A stretch of DNA of 64,000 nt from Luidia sarsii (GCA_949987565.1 OX465116.1:3247787-3311786); one strand, 5' to 3'. Counted from the stretch's first letter, positions 53,041-64,000 are shown. Translations and numbers: made by a program. The notes: generated by a model not told the origin, from the letters alone.

Positions 53041-53607
53041 CACTATGAACATCTAAACCGTGAAAATGGGGTGAAAATGTCATTTAGCCGTGAAAAGAAA
53101 TTTCACCGTGTTTTCACCCCTATTTCATGGCACACAGTTAGCCATGTCATTTTCAAGGTGTTTTCACCAGTGGTCTCCAAGGCCACATTCCTGGTGGTAA
53201 ATGGCTAGAGAAGTATCTGGGGGTGGCAGGTAAGAAGGACAGTACCTCTATGGGTCTGGATGATGGTCCCTACTGGTAATTGAATTAGCCATCCCCCAGA
53301 CTGGAGCTTTCCACCCTAGATATTCACGTTTTTTTTCAAGGTCTCTTTAGTGACCTAAAGATGTCCTTACACTATGAACATCTAAACCGTGAAAATGAGG
53401 TGAAAATGTCATTTCGCCGTGAAACTAAAAATTCACGGTGATTTCACGGCGTATTTTGCCGTTAATTCACCGTGAAAAAAATCGCCTCTCTGACCTGATA
53501 AGGACATCTTAAGGTCACTAAAGAGACCGTGAAAAAACCGTGAATATCAAGCGGGGCAAGCTCCAGCCTTGAGGGATGGCTAATTAAATTACCACTGCTA
53601 CACCAGT
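53041..53607. mobile_element. CACTA-like MITE, two joined fragments
   Basis: 53,041-53,369 begins CACTATGAACATCTAAACCG in the copy 2 orientation and stops at GATGTCCTTA. There a second CACTATGAACATC end starts at 53,370 in the copy 1 orientation and runs to about 53,607. The join creates two left ends in tandem, so the structure is a truncated or recombined pair. Confidence 0.7.
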
Positions 53608-55519
53608 AGGGCCCCGAGCCGCTATAACTCACAGCTGTCAAGCAGTCTTGGTCCAGTGTGTGTAATCCTATACTACTATCCAGTACAGTGACACCAAGGT
53701 CACTCAGTGTACTATAACATTACTGTGCACAAAGGCCAGTACGGGTGGTTCAAGAAGGGGCATGCTCTGCCTGAATTGTGCCCGCCCCCAGCGGCGTAGC
53801 CAGGAAATTTTTCATGGGGTGCGGTTGGGGCTGCTAGATCTAGATTTCATGGTGTGGGGGGCCGGGGGGGACATCCATTTGGGGCGGACGTCCCCGCCCC
53901 CCTCCACTCAACAGGACCAGGGGTCTGCATCCGCGATCCTGCCGCTTAAATGTCCGGCGCGCGGCCCGACGAAGCGTTGATTTCGTACCAGCTGCTCCAT
54001 GCAGGAGGCGGGGAAGGATAGGTTAGGCAAACCACACGTACGTGCGTTGTAAACGGTGGCGTCTCTTCACCATTTTCGCATATCGATCTTTTGTATTTCG
54101 GGATTTTTAACACAGTGGAAAATTTGCGCGTTACTCAGCTGATTTCAAATTTGGAGATAAAAGATAAAACTGCTTTGTACAGTCATGGAAAATATAATGA
54201 ACGATCGAATGAGGAAAGGTGCTGTGGGCTTTACCGCTAGTAATAGTAGCTATTCCCGGCTACATCAAGCATAGAGCAAGTAAGTGTTCCTAATTGCGTG
54301 CCAACCAATCGCCAGGGCTATATAGGTGTAATTGGGGAAGAGGCGTCTGTAACTTGTCTGGGTTTAAAATATATTTTCCCATGTTGATATGCCTTTTTGA
54401 AACTTTTAGTCGACTTGTGGAAAATAATGATGGATTTTTTCCACTGTGCCGCTCTCAAAAAATCTGTGTACGAAACTTGATCTGCATGCTTGAATCTTTG
54501 TTTGGACAGGTCTCACGTATATCGCAAAAAACATCACAATTTTCGAAGTCCTGCCCCCATGTTTTAATCATGATTTGGGTCCCGCTTCTCTTGGCCTTGG
54601 TGTTACTATTTACATGGATCCCAAGCAGGATAAATTGGTCCCGAGATACTGCATGGGGGTGTCAGTTCCAACTCCCCTGAGATAGGGGGAGATAGGGGGT
54701 ACATGCATTTTGGTGCGGTGCTCCTGAATGAAGCGGGGGGGGGGGGCCTCAAAGGGGGAAAACGCGCGATAGGGGCCGGTGGGAGTGAAATTATGTTTGC
54801 CCTTTAGGAGTTAGGGGTAGGTTTTCAGAATGGGGGAACAAGCTGGTCACCATGGGTGTACCTATTATTGTCAAACGCCTGGAAAAACATCAGATTTAGG
54901 TTTTGCTAAACACAAATAACCACGCAATGATGACTTAATGGAATGTTAATATCATGCGGCAAAGGAAACAACAGTTCCTGTCCACTGTGTGGATTTATCG
55001 CGATGGATAGCCTTCGTGATAAAAGTGATAAAACATTGGAGTATTTACAACTTTGCAGGCGCTGTTGCTCACAGTACGAACAACGGTTCATGATAGCAGT
55101 AGAGGTTGCCATCGCTAAGCAAAATGTGTGTGACCTCGAAAAGAAGTGACGTTAGACCAAGCGTTCATAGCCCCCCCCCCCAAAAAAAAAAGTGAGAGGG
55201 AGAAAGAGAAAGAAGGACGGCATCGGCAATTCAGATGAGCAGGGTCAATTGTGTTACCGTGGCGGTGTGTTTTTTAGTTTCGGGCCTGTATAAGTCACAT
55301 CAACGCGTAACTAGGCGTATGCATATACCCGCTTTCTTGATATGAAATCAGGTGGCTATAGGAAAGGAGAAATTTGTCTTATTTCCACACGTGATTATTT
55401 TTCCACATGTGCACAATATTTCTGAGAAGAGATAACTTATCACTTTCCGGGTCTGTAACCACTTTCGCGCCCCATGCTGACCAATGACCCTGAGTGTGGT
55501 CAGTACTGTCTTGAGTCAT
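53608..55519. other. Intergenic, G-rich in part, no gene accepted
   Basis: At 53,788 CAGCGGCGTAGCCAGG resembles the end of hAT-type non-autonomous elements; G runs follow (53,850-53,880; 54,737-54,747). 54,943-55,149 holds a 68-codon open frame with two Cys pairs (SCPLCGF and LCRRCC), too little to call a gene. A C10A10-like run lies at 55,172-55,191. Confidence 0.45.
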
Positions 55520-55963
55520 TCAGCGTGTTTCTACTGACGAAAGGTTGCCGGGTGTCTCCGTGCGTCTTCGGGTGTTTCTGGGTGGTGTCCAGTAGAAACA
55601 CAACCGGGCGTCGAATTTTCCGAACGTCATCCGGCAACCAAACGTTCACCCACAACCACCTGTTGAGGTGGATCTTGCCGGGTGTCTTCTGGTTACACTC
55701 GCAGTAGAAACACACGCGGTTGCTGGTTGCCGGGTGTACCGGAAATGCAACAGAAGTAGTGAATTCCTTGCTTTGACCTGCGGCGTGACCAGATTCATTC
55801 CGCACGTACGGTCTACCCTCGACGAAGGTCGATTGTGGGTGACACCCGCCTTTTCCGTACTGAGTAGAAACAGGCGTTTGTCGGTGATCCGGATCACCGA
55901 CACCCGGAATATAGTGGGTAAGAAATACCGGGTGTTAGCGTGTGCTCAGTAGAAACACGCTGA
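55520..55963. mobile_element. Inverted-repeat element with TCAGCGTGTTTCTACT ends
   Basis: Left end TCAGCGTGTTTCTACT and right end AGTAGAAACACGCTGA are exact inverted repeats 444 bp apart. The interior repeats AGTAGAAACAC and CCGGGTGT(C) several times in both orientations (near 55,590, 55,700, 55,863). No coding capacity; superfamily not assigned. Confidence 0.75.
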
Positions 55964-56811
55964 TTGTTCTTCTTACTCGGTGTAGCCCTTCTTTGAAACG
56001 TACTCCCTCCAAATTGTTTGTTCATTTATGTAGGGTAGATATGCTTAATGTTTGATAAATGTGTTCAGTAGATAAGAATTCACAATGTCTTAATTATAGG
56101 CCCAACATTGAATATTCTCCAGAACCCATTAATGTCGGGAATAACGTTTTGATTAAAGTTAAATCCGAGTATAAGCTTTATATTCGGAGATTCTGCCCAA
56201 AATCCCCAGGATGTGAGGTCTCCTCTTATCACAAGGAGCAATCTTCTGGGAGAGCTTTATTTACAAACCTGGCCCACCACAAGCTGAGAGCAATTAGTAT
56301 CCCTTGACGGACTGACCTTGAAGTTTGCATACGGAATCCTTATCCTGTTGGCGTGACACTAAACATTTATTATTTAATGCTATATTTTGTTGAAACTATA
56401 TGTTCTTTTTTGATCGTTTAAAATGTGTGCACAAACAACGGAAATCTAGATTGCTGTGGGTGCACTTGGACGGCGCTGGGCCTTGTGAGTTGTGAGCTCA
56501 TGTGTGGGGATCGAGCAGAAAGTAAACAAAGCTGTCTGGTTCAGAGAGGGTGGGCTCCCTGTGGTCGGGATAGCTAAATGCCTCAAGCGATAAACCACTG
56601 TGGGCTGATTCTAGGTAAACAACCAAAACCAAGTTTGGAAAAGGCTGCCATACTCTTTAGAATCTCCTCAGTGATATTGCTAGAAGTAGAAGTAGAATTT
56701 ACGCATTGAGCAGCGCTGAAAGAAATTACTTCTTAATTATGAACAGTTTCTCTTTGATAAACATAAAAAACGAGTCAGGCAATGGGGGGCTCCTTTCAGA
56801 AGATTTTTTTC
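55964..56811. other. Intergenic between the FN3 gene and the six-exon gene
   Basis: No supported exon. Short open frames show no family motif. Confidence 0.4.
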
Positions 56812-56813
56812 TT

Positions 56814-56819
56814 TTTATT
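56814..56819 (-). terminator. Poly(A) signal AATAAA of the six-exon gene
   Basis: AATAAA on the minus strand, about 30 bases after the stop codon at 56,849-56,851, a normal distance for a short 3' UTR. Confidence 0.5.
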
Positions 56820-56848
56820 TTTCATCGCAAATAAAAAATCCTCGTAAT

Positions 56849-56957
56849 TTAAAGGAATTTTAGGGTTTTCTTCCGCAGCCGTTTCCCTTGGGCGGGGGTA
56901 AACTCCTTCGTGGCAACAGGATCACCAACGGCATATCCCTTCCAGCCCTTCTTGTTT
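56849..56957 (-). CDS. Unknown six-exon gene, exon 6 (basic C-terminus)
   Basis: 109 bp including TAA, acceptor TTGTCTTTTTCAG, one base then 35 codons. Encodes NKKGWKGYAVGDPVATKEF and PAQGKRLRKKTLKFL, a strongly basic tail that could be a nuclear localisation or nucleic-acid-binding segment. Phase 2 from exon 5. Confidence 0.78.
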
Positions 56958-57324
56958 CTGAAAAAGACAATTGATATGAATACATGACAATAATTATTTT
57001 AGTCTGCAACTGTACAATACAGGGTGTTTTTATTTATTTATTATTTTTTATTTATTTCATTTTCCGGGACATCACAAACAATGAATCACAATTTGTACAA
57101 ATACACTGACAAATAAACATAACATTAACATATTACAATTAACAATACCCAATAAGCTCCCGCAGGATTACCCAAAAGAAACAAGTTTCTGTCGAGGGGC
57201 TCTCCTGACTAATCGGACAACAGAGATTTAGGATAAAACTTAGTCTCATTATACACAATATTCATAAAATTGAGGAGTTGGTCAAACTTCAAAGTATGAT
57301 AAAAACTATCATTACTTTACTTAC

Positions 57325-57390
57325 ATTGGCATGTGGGTTTCCTCATCGGATCCATCCGACTCCGACGGCTCGTTGGTGTCGTCAGTGCTC
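57325..57390 (-). CDS. Unknown six-exon gene, exon 5 (acidic)
   Basis: 66 bp between CTATTGCAG and GCCAAT|GTAAGT, phase 2 at both ends. It encodes STDDTNEPSESDGSDEE followed by THMP, continuing the acidic region begun in exon 4. Confidence 0.78.
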
Positions 57391-57779
57391 CTGCAATAGG
57401 AGAAACACAAACGTTGGTATTAAGCTGTGTTATTTTGTACTGTTGACGAAATTACTGAGATACAAGAACATGTACTGAAACTGAAAGCTTGGTTAAAACT
57501 ACGTTCTGCGTTCCCAATCGAAAGCTGCGTTTTAGCCAGACACGCCATATGAAAACCCAATAACTGAATAAGCTCCCATATAATAATGTTTTTTCTCGAC
57601 TCGGTTCAAGCTCGACTAATAGCATTTCGGAAATTTCAGATTGGTTGCCAAGTGGTGTTTTTACGGTGCGCCATGTATGAATAATCGCACCATCTCCATG
57701 CGTTTCTGCCGGCATGTTCGGGTCCCTGATTTGTAGGACTATGTAGAACCCTGTACATATATCGGGGTACATGTACCTC

Positions 57780-59045
57780 TATCTGTTAAATTGGAAGTGA
57801 ACCATGTCTGGATATCGATCTCTATACCAAGAGTTTATTCTGTCGACCCGAGCATTCTCGATGGGTTCATCGTGTCGTTTATGTTATCCTAAACTGAATT
57901 GACACTGATCGAACCCGAACAGAAATTATTGGTGGTTGTTTCTTTGATGAATGAGAAGTTGCTTTTCTCGACTTTGAACCTGTTCCTTGCTCTATGGTTG
58001 AACAAACCACTGCATGATGTATGCTCACTGCCTTGTCCGATTACCTGCTGGACAGTAGTGATTTACAAGGAACTTGGGTGAAGTGTTTCTAACCCGCGAC
58101 TGGAAAACATCTTCTGACCATTCCTTTAATGTACTCAAGGTTGGAACTCCTGATGTAGGCCTTAAACAATTCAAATAATGTTGTGAATGAAATGCAAATG
58201 ACCTCTTCTTTCAGCACATTCGATATCAAGCTAAAATGTCGTCCTTTTGTGATTTTATAAGAGCGATCAGAAGCAAGATTGCTGTACAACCACATTCCTT
58301 ACTGGACAGCTAGAGAGATAACTCAACTGCACCCAGATGAGGGTCAGCATTGTTTTGCTACCTCTGAGAGTACGACCTACACCAGTCCGTTCAGTCTCTC
58401 GGGAACCCCTGTCCATGCTCGTGCGGTATACGGAGACGCCACTCGACTGTCTTGGTTACGTAATTTGGAAATACTAACGAGGTGTAGAGCCATTCATGCC
58501 GAGATGCCACTCTAGCTCCTTCTACATTCTAGTTCTACCATGGAGGGTTCTACTTCTATAAGAAGAGTATTTCATTCTCGGATTTATTCGAGATTTGTCA
58601 ATTCCCAGATGCGAGTTGAGAAGATCGAAGTGGCGTAGGATGAAAACAGCTTTCAAAAATCCATTCTGTTTTACAATGTACATGTATAATAATTTATGAC
58701 AACTTGTATCAACCTGATAACCTTAGGCCTCCGTTGCACAAGATATTAATTCGTCCATGAAACAGTGTTGTTGTGATCCCGATGGAACACATCTTCATTA
58801 TTTCATACCAATAACTACATTTGGTGATCACTGATTGTTTCATCGTGTCGTTTATGTTTCCCATTAGTATCTCCGATCCATAAACTGGATCCGAGCAGAA
58901 CTTATTGTTTCTTTGCTTGCGTTTTGATAAATGGAAAGCCGCTCTTCTCGTCGTTGCCGCCGCATGTATGTTTAGTACCTTGTCCGATTATTTGCTGGAC
59001 AGTTACAAGAAGCTTGGTTGAAGTGTTTTTAACCCGTGACTTCTG
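57780..59045. repeat. Duplicated intron blocks within the six-exon gene
   Basis: Two sets of related intronic sequence. 57,850-58,090 resembles 58,830-59,045 (TCATCGTGTCGTTTATGTT, TGATAAATGGAA-like, CTTGGTTGAAGTGTTT). 58,090-58,690 resembles 60,440-60,950 (see that entry). Divergence and indels differ between sets. Confidence 0.75.
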
Positions 59046-59894
59046 CTGTAAACCCAACCCCTCCCCCGTATACTGACAGGAATTCACCACACAACCTCGA
59101 CCAGATCGGACAAAACAAATGGTTTAGATGCCGAGTGAACTAGAAAGCGGGAGTCACGGGTCTTGATCCCGCACGAGCTGCCTGTACTTTCGTTCAGCAG
59201 GCAGTCGGGAAAAGCAGCAAATGGCATGTACAGTGCGAATAAACATGGAGTATGGATAACCATCTTTAAATAACATTTACCTCGACGTAAAATCATATCT
59301 AGCCTATTCCTGGGGGCCTACGGTCTTTTTGGTATCATATTAATGAAGAAATACACGCTTCTCAGGGCTGTGCAAACTAAACTTCAAATGGAAAAAGTTT
59401 CGGTCATCTCGGCTTAGTCTGTAGCGTTTCATTACAGACATTTCCATTGGTTGTATTCTCTTATATGCATTGTAATATTTTCCTCTAGTCTTATAATTCA
59501 ATTATTTGGTCCCATGCATTTATTAACCCGATGATCAATGAATGATATCCAATTTGTGGATCAATACCCTATATCCTTACTTCCATAATTATAATACACC
59601 ACGTAATTTTTTTATCACATGTGCACCATTTCTTTGAATTGTTACTCACTACTTCCTGGACCTACATGTACAGCCTCAAGCATTGTTTTACACCAGTGAG
59701 GCTGACCAATGACCCTGAGTGGTCAGTACTTTGTCCAGTGTTGTACTCCTGACTATATGAGTCATCGTTCTTTCAGGGAAATTCTACCCTGACTGTCCCG
59801 AGCCTACGGGGCATGTTTTCCTATCTTCATTGCTTCTAATTTCTGTGCGAAAGAAAAAAGGCTCGGTTCCATTGACATACTGAAGCCAACTCAC

Positions 59895-59966
59895 ATTTCC
59901 GTGTCGCTGTCAGTCCCGCAAGCTTCAACGGGTTCAACCTCACCAACAGGCACAGTACTGGCATCT
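59895..59966 (-). CDS. Unknown six-exon gene, exon 4 (acidic)
   Basis: 72 bp between CTAATTCTCAG and GGAAAT|GTGAGT, phase 2 at both ends. It encodes DASTVPVGEVEPVEACG and TDSDTE, the start of the acidic middle region. Confidence 0.78.
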
Positions 59967-60133
59967 CTGAGAATTAGAATAGAAACGAGGATTAGGCCTA
60001 CTTGTCTTTAGATTAGAGATGCTGGTCTTCATGTGAACAACGCTCGTTCACTCGGCTTTGTTTGCGTGCAGGAAGTTTAATGGAATTCTCAATCGAAACC
60101 ATTTCTAAGACACTTATATGTAACAACCCTCAC

Positions 60134-60163
60134 CTTGGTGCCGCGTGTTCAGAAGCTTGCCGC
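60134..60163 (-). CDS. Unknown six-exon gene, exon 3 (30-bp microexon)
   Basis: 30 bp between CTATTTTATTTTAG and ACCAAG|GTGAGG, phase 2 at both ends, encoding RQASEHAAPR across its junctions. It is the least certain exon because it is so short, but both borders are canonical and skipping it would also keep frame, so it may be optional. Confidence 0.62.
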
Positions 60164-60439
60164 CTAAAATAAAATAGAAACAATATGCTTATCACAACAA
60201 AGCACTGACATCTTCTCAAGATAGTGTCGTCCTGTTGTCCATTACATTGTTGTATGGTAAACAATATTTGAGGGGAATGCCATTGTCAAAATTGCGTTAA
60301 ATGTTCCTGATCAAACCAACGAAAGGTACCTGTTGTCACATAACATGAGTAATGAATTAATTGTGTCAAATGAAAACTTTTAGTGCATATCAGATTAACC
60401 TAACTATCACCGTATCCGTCTATCTGGCCATCCATTTAA

Positions 60440-60950
60440 TGCACTCTAAAACTCCTGATATAATTAAAGCAATTAGAATAATGTCGTGAATGAAATGCAA
60501 ATGACCTCTTCTTTCAGCATATTCGATATCAAGCTAAAATATCGTCCTTTTGTGATTTTATAAGAGCGATCAGAAGCAAGATTGCTGTACAACCACATTC
60601 CTTACTGGACAGCTAGAGAGATAACTCAACTGCACCCTAGGGTCAGCATTGTTTTGCTACCACAGAGTACGACCTACACCAGTACAGTCCGTTCAGTCTC
60701 TCGGGAACCCCTGTCCATGCTCGTGCGGTATACGGAGACGCCACTCGACTGTCTTGGTTACGTAATTTGGAAATAAACGAGGCGTTTAAAGAGCCATTCC
60801 TGCCAAGATGCCAGTCTAGCCCCTTCTAGATCTACTTAGAGAAGATTAATTCGAGATTCGTAAATTCCCAGATTCGAGTTAAAATGATCGAAGTGGCTTA
60901 GGATGAAAACAGCTTTCAAAAATCCATTCTGTTTTTACAATGTAGGCCCT
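60440..60950. repeat. Intron duplication partner of 58,090-58,690
   Basis: ATTGCTGTACAACCACATTC, CTGGACAGCTAGAGAGATAA, CTCGGGAACCCCTGTCCATG, GTTACGTAATTTGGAAAT, and GATGAAAACAGCTTTCAAAA occur in the same order as at 58.1-58.7 kb. A few indels separate the copies, for example loss of the 8 bases around AGATGAGG. Confidence 0.88.
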
Positions 60951-61462
60951 AGTATATAAGACAAATTGTAACAACCTTCTTTGTATATGAACAAAATCTG
61001 CGTGATTGATCGCCGATTTTACAATTACATGTCCCTTCGAACCAGAGTACGATCCGGAAAAGCAATGGTCAATTGTTGCTACTAAACGATTTACTCGAGC
61101 TTCCAATTCGACAGAACGTGTTGCCTATTATGCGCTAGCTGAATTGACGACCTAGACGCGGTCTCGTTTGCGGTTAAATTTGGCGGCGACTTCAAACAAA
61201 CTGAACTTGTAACGAAAAGAAAGAGAGCCTGAAGTTTCAACCCTTGCAGGTCAGAGCTCTCCCAAAACAGAATGTCATTCTGCCTCTGAGGCAGGTTCGG
61301 CCATGCTCTCTAAATTTGTGTATGTTTATCATAGTAAGCTCAACATTTAGTGGGCCTGATGTTTAGGTCTCATCAGGGCCTATCATCTCCATGTGCTTGA
61401 CGTATTTGATCAATTGTTTTGCTGGTACCTTAATGAAAATATTATAATACATATTTGCATAC

Positions 61463-61647
61463 CTTTTTCGATTCTCGTACGTGCGGCGATTAGACACGCA
61501 TTCCCCGATGTCTTGGCGGATCCTGTCCCTGTTCCGCAAACAGTCGTCCACCTCCATCTCTTTCACAACATAGCTCACCGCCTGGTGAATTCGGGCATCC
61601 CGTTTGCCCATGACATTATATGCCATGACCGCCTCACGGATTGACGC
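61463..61647 (-). CDS. Unknown six-exon gene, exon 2 (predicted helical domain)
   Basis: 185 bp between TTCTAAAACCTGCCAG and GAAAAAG|GTATGC, phase 0 in and phase 2 out. It encodes about 61 residues with a charged, helix-like pattern: ASIREAVMAYNVMGKRDARI, HQAVSYVVKEMEVDDCL, RDRIRQDIGECVSNR. This is the best-structured part of the protein and the best query for finding its family. I do not recognise the domain. Confidence 0.82.
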
Positions 61648-62367
61648 CTGGCAGGTTTTAGAAGAAAAAAAAGACAAGTGTATCCTCATCAGTTTTTTTT
61701 ACGGCATCAGTTGTAACGTTGTGATATTAAATAGGCCTGTATACTATATTTTGTATAACCACACGCCTGACATAACTTAAACATCTGTGCCGTTTCTACT
61801 TTTTGCCAAATAAGTCTCTTGAATCTATATTTAATACTTTGCGTGATTTCATATAGGCCTAGGCCCTACATGTGCCTTCAAATCGTTCGCTTTTCATTGA
61901 AACTAGACTTTGGTTGGAAAGATGAAAAGATGACGAAAAGCCTACCACCGGTAGACGTTTTTGTTGGTATTTTCGTTTTCATTGTTTTCAAATGAATTAG
62001 GAATCACACGAAAATGGCATTTCAAAATAATTATTTACAAAATAAATGCTGTAAAATTATGTTTCATACAACTCCTAGACAGAATGATGTCGAATCGGAT
62101 GACATTGTACCTATTGCTTGTACTTAAAAATCGATTTTCAGCTCGATAATCAAATAATCACCATTACCGTAAGATTGCCATCATATGACATTTAAAAAAG
62201 CCCTTGTGCTAAATGTTAATTGTTATCCGTTAATTAGCACTCCTGTTAAATTGCCCTAACGGGAACATTATACTTTGATACACGCTTGCCAATAGATCAC
62301 TTTGTTCTAAATTTTTGATTGAATTTTCAATTACAATTTGTCGAAAGTGTCTCTCGAATAAACTAAC
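61648..62367. other. Intron 1 of the six-exon gene
   Basis: 720 bp, AT-rich, no feature recognised. Confidence 0.6.
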
Positions 62368-62586
62368 CTGGTACATCCGTCGCCGGTGTGTAGTTTTCTT
62401 CCCGAGGTTCTTCCTCCTCGGGGATGGCATATACTTTTTTCTGCGGGGCGAAGTAGAACTTATTGGATCCAGCCAAGCTGGCTCTTGGGGGACGGGGTCG
62501 TTTGTAGGCCCATCGTCAGTATTAATAATTGACAAGGAGTCAATTACACACTGATGTATTAAATTATGAAGCGATGCGTCTGCCAT
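62368..62586 (-). CDS. Unknown six-exon gene, exon 1 (start codon, basic region)
   Basis: First coding exon, 73 codons from the ATG at 62,586, donor TACCAG|GTTAGT, phase 0. It encodes MADASLHNLIHQCVIDSLSI, an acidic/Pro segment (NTDDGPTNDPVPQEP), then a strongly basic stretch (SPRRKKYMPSPRRKNLGKK, THRRRM) that looks like a nuclear localisation signal. With exons 2-6 (681 bp) the protein has 226 residues: basic N-terminal region, helical domain, acidic middle, basic tail. No signal peptide or membrane segment, so an intracellular, probably nuclear, protein is inferred. All five junctions keep phase. I do not recognise the family and assign no function. Confidence 0.82.
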
Positions 62587-63024
62587 GTCCTATTGATTCG
62601 ACGTACTCAAAGCCAACTGAGTAGAAGTGATTAACATTAACAATGTATACATGGCCGCACAAGAGCTGTGATTGGCTGCCATCGCGGTGGCTATTAGATT
62701 GAGGATGAGTCTTTGATGACTTCCCCAATGTAGGAGACATTCTTTCAGCGCGTCATTGCAAATACTAGGCTTATATTAATTGCAAGTCTGATCAAAAGTT
62801 CATCAATATTATTTTGTATTGCTATAGGGCATACATTTTGCAGTGAAATTTATATTGTCATGGCTTACATAGGTCTAACTCTCCCAGAAAAAGCATTTTT
62901 GTGTAGGGCTATACATTTCAAATTCAGAGACATGGGGATTCTACGAATTTGTACGAATTTGATTTTACTTATTCAATTAAGGTTTACCCTTTCTCGACGT
63001 AAACCGACATCTAACAGAATTTGT
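62587..63024. other. Upstream of the six-exon gene
   Basis: The promoter should lie here; no TATA box or other core element was assigned. Confidence 0.4.
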
Positions 63025-63320
63025 TAAATTTGGGAAGATCGGAGAACATCGATGTCCAAATATTTCCTTCTAATTAACACAGTTTGTAGATGGTCATGAT
63101 GGAATCCTCATGTTGAAATCTCACGGTCTGGGATGCTGTATTTCTCGAGAAATCGTCACTCAAACATCGACAAAGTTTATTACTCGCGAGTTATAAACTA
63201 TTTCTTACACAAGAGAATAGTGCGAAAACCGTGACGGTTTTTTGCCTTTTTCTACTTTCTCAGATTACCGTTTGAGCTAAAACCTGTTTTTTGTAATGTT
63301 TTTTTTAATGTTTAATTATT
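63025..63320. repeat. Dispersed repeat, copy 2
   Basis: Partner of 42,606-42,900: GGGAAGATCGGAGAACATC, GTTTGTAGATGGTCATGATG, TCTCGAGAAATCGTCACTC, GCGAAAACCGTGACGG. The palindrome around TTACTCGCGAGT has one mismatch here. Confidence 0.7.
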
Positions 63321-64000
63321 TAACACACACAGTGTGACAATCTTTTGACCTTTACCGATGTTGTATCAGGCCATAGTCTTCACCTTTCGATTTGAAATGC
63401 TGAACAAGAAGGATTTGTTTGCATAAGTGTTTCGATGCAAATAAGCATGGACCTATAGGCTTATACAGTATTGTATTTTTGGGTGGAAACTCTAGCCTCA
63501 GGCTAAGCAGTTGAATTCCTTTCAACCATTAGTCCCCCCTATTATATCCCCCAGAGCTGATGAGCAAACCATCTGTAACCACCCACTGACCTTGGTTGGC
63601 CGATAGTCGTGTATACTATGTGGTGAAGGCATGGCCGGTAAGGCCGACTAAAAATTTCCGTCCGTGAGGGTACACGCGTTTAAATCGGTTGGTAGTTTAC
63701 CATACAGACAACTAAAACAGGCCAGAAGATTGTAGACAAAAGGTACAAACATGTTTCTATTCATCCAACCCACAGTGCATCGAAACATAGAGCAAGGAAA
63801 GATCGAAACATACCCGCCCATCGCAAGATTTCCCCGTTCTTACTTATAAAACTTCCTTTTCTCCTGTATTCTTTTAAGTAGGCTTTTTTTGTTAATGCTT
63901 TTTATGATGAATGGATTCTTTTTTACAACTTGAGTGGACAAATAATTTCCCTCTTAGAGTGAGATTTTTATACTTTGTTGTTTGATCAACTATGCCCAGG
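63321..64000. other. Right end of window, no gene seen
   Basis: AT-rich sequence with no supported exon, array or element end. Confidence 0.4.

Noticed and set aside
53640..53730. Possible extra FN3-gene exon on the minus strand (TTATAG acceptor, GCT|GTGAGT donor)
   Set aside because: The open frame ends in phase 0, but the next exon at 52,983 needs phase 1; the alternative phase gives TGA at the junction.

Overview
The window is animal nuclear DNA: genes are split into short exons with GT-AG borders, and most of the sequence is introns, tandem arrays and transposable elements. An apextrin-type ApeC gene pair, an olfactomedin gene with a coiled-coil exon (the layout of sea-urchin amassin), fibronectin-III-like modules and many TAGGCCTA/TACATGTA words suggest a marine invertebrate deuterostome, most likely an echinoderm or other ambulacrarian. 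The species call is an inference. All exon models below were built by eye from splice sites, reading phase and family motifs. Every junction given is phase-consistent.

Layout. (1) 160-11,701, plus strand: 3' part of an olfactomedin-domain gene (three exons in view, about 383 aa). Its last intron is almost filled by a 7.9-kb CT-rich minisatellite. The very long open frames across that array are artefacts. (2) 14.9-45.4 kb, minus strand: an old head-to-tail duplication carrying two PAN + ApeC (apextrin-like) genes. Each has four exons: signal peptide plus PAN/Apple, a 46-bp linker exon, and two ApeC half-exons. Copy A (16,452-35,218) spans about 18.8 kb because its introns took in a complete Ty3/Gypsy chromovirus, a 2.5-kb tandem duplication with a nested hairpin element, and a 2-kb CCTTG array. 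Copy B (37,458-45,124) is compact, with a 34-bp minisatellite in intron 3 and a decayed LINE in intron 1. (3) 47.0-47.75 kb: a 97-bp satellite. (4) 48,392-52,983, minus strand: last three exons of an FN3-module extracellular protein, with CACTA-like MITEs and a 31-bp minisatellite in its introns. (5) 56,849-62,586, minus strand: a complete six-exon gene for a 226-aa protein I do not recognise. (6) 62.6-64 kb: no gene seen.

The Gypsy element (17,208-23,365) has two 245-bp LTRs that I read as identical, a 4-bp target duplication, a PBS, a PPT, intact gag and pol, a C-terminal chromodomain, and a T_TTA_AAC slippery heptamer directly before the gag stop. That heptamer puts pol in the -1 frame. 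It looks young and possibly active.

How the genes relate: the two apextrin-like genes and the olfactomedin gene encode secreted proteins of families linked to invertebrate immunity or coelomocyte biology, but nothing in the sequence shows co-regulation. The repeat content is rich: five copies of a GTGACCCGGCACAGC-ended MITE, a hairpin element with long target duplications, two copies of a GCCGATTTCACG-ended MITE, other inverted-repeat elements, a tRNA-derived SINE and many arrays.
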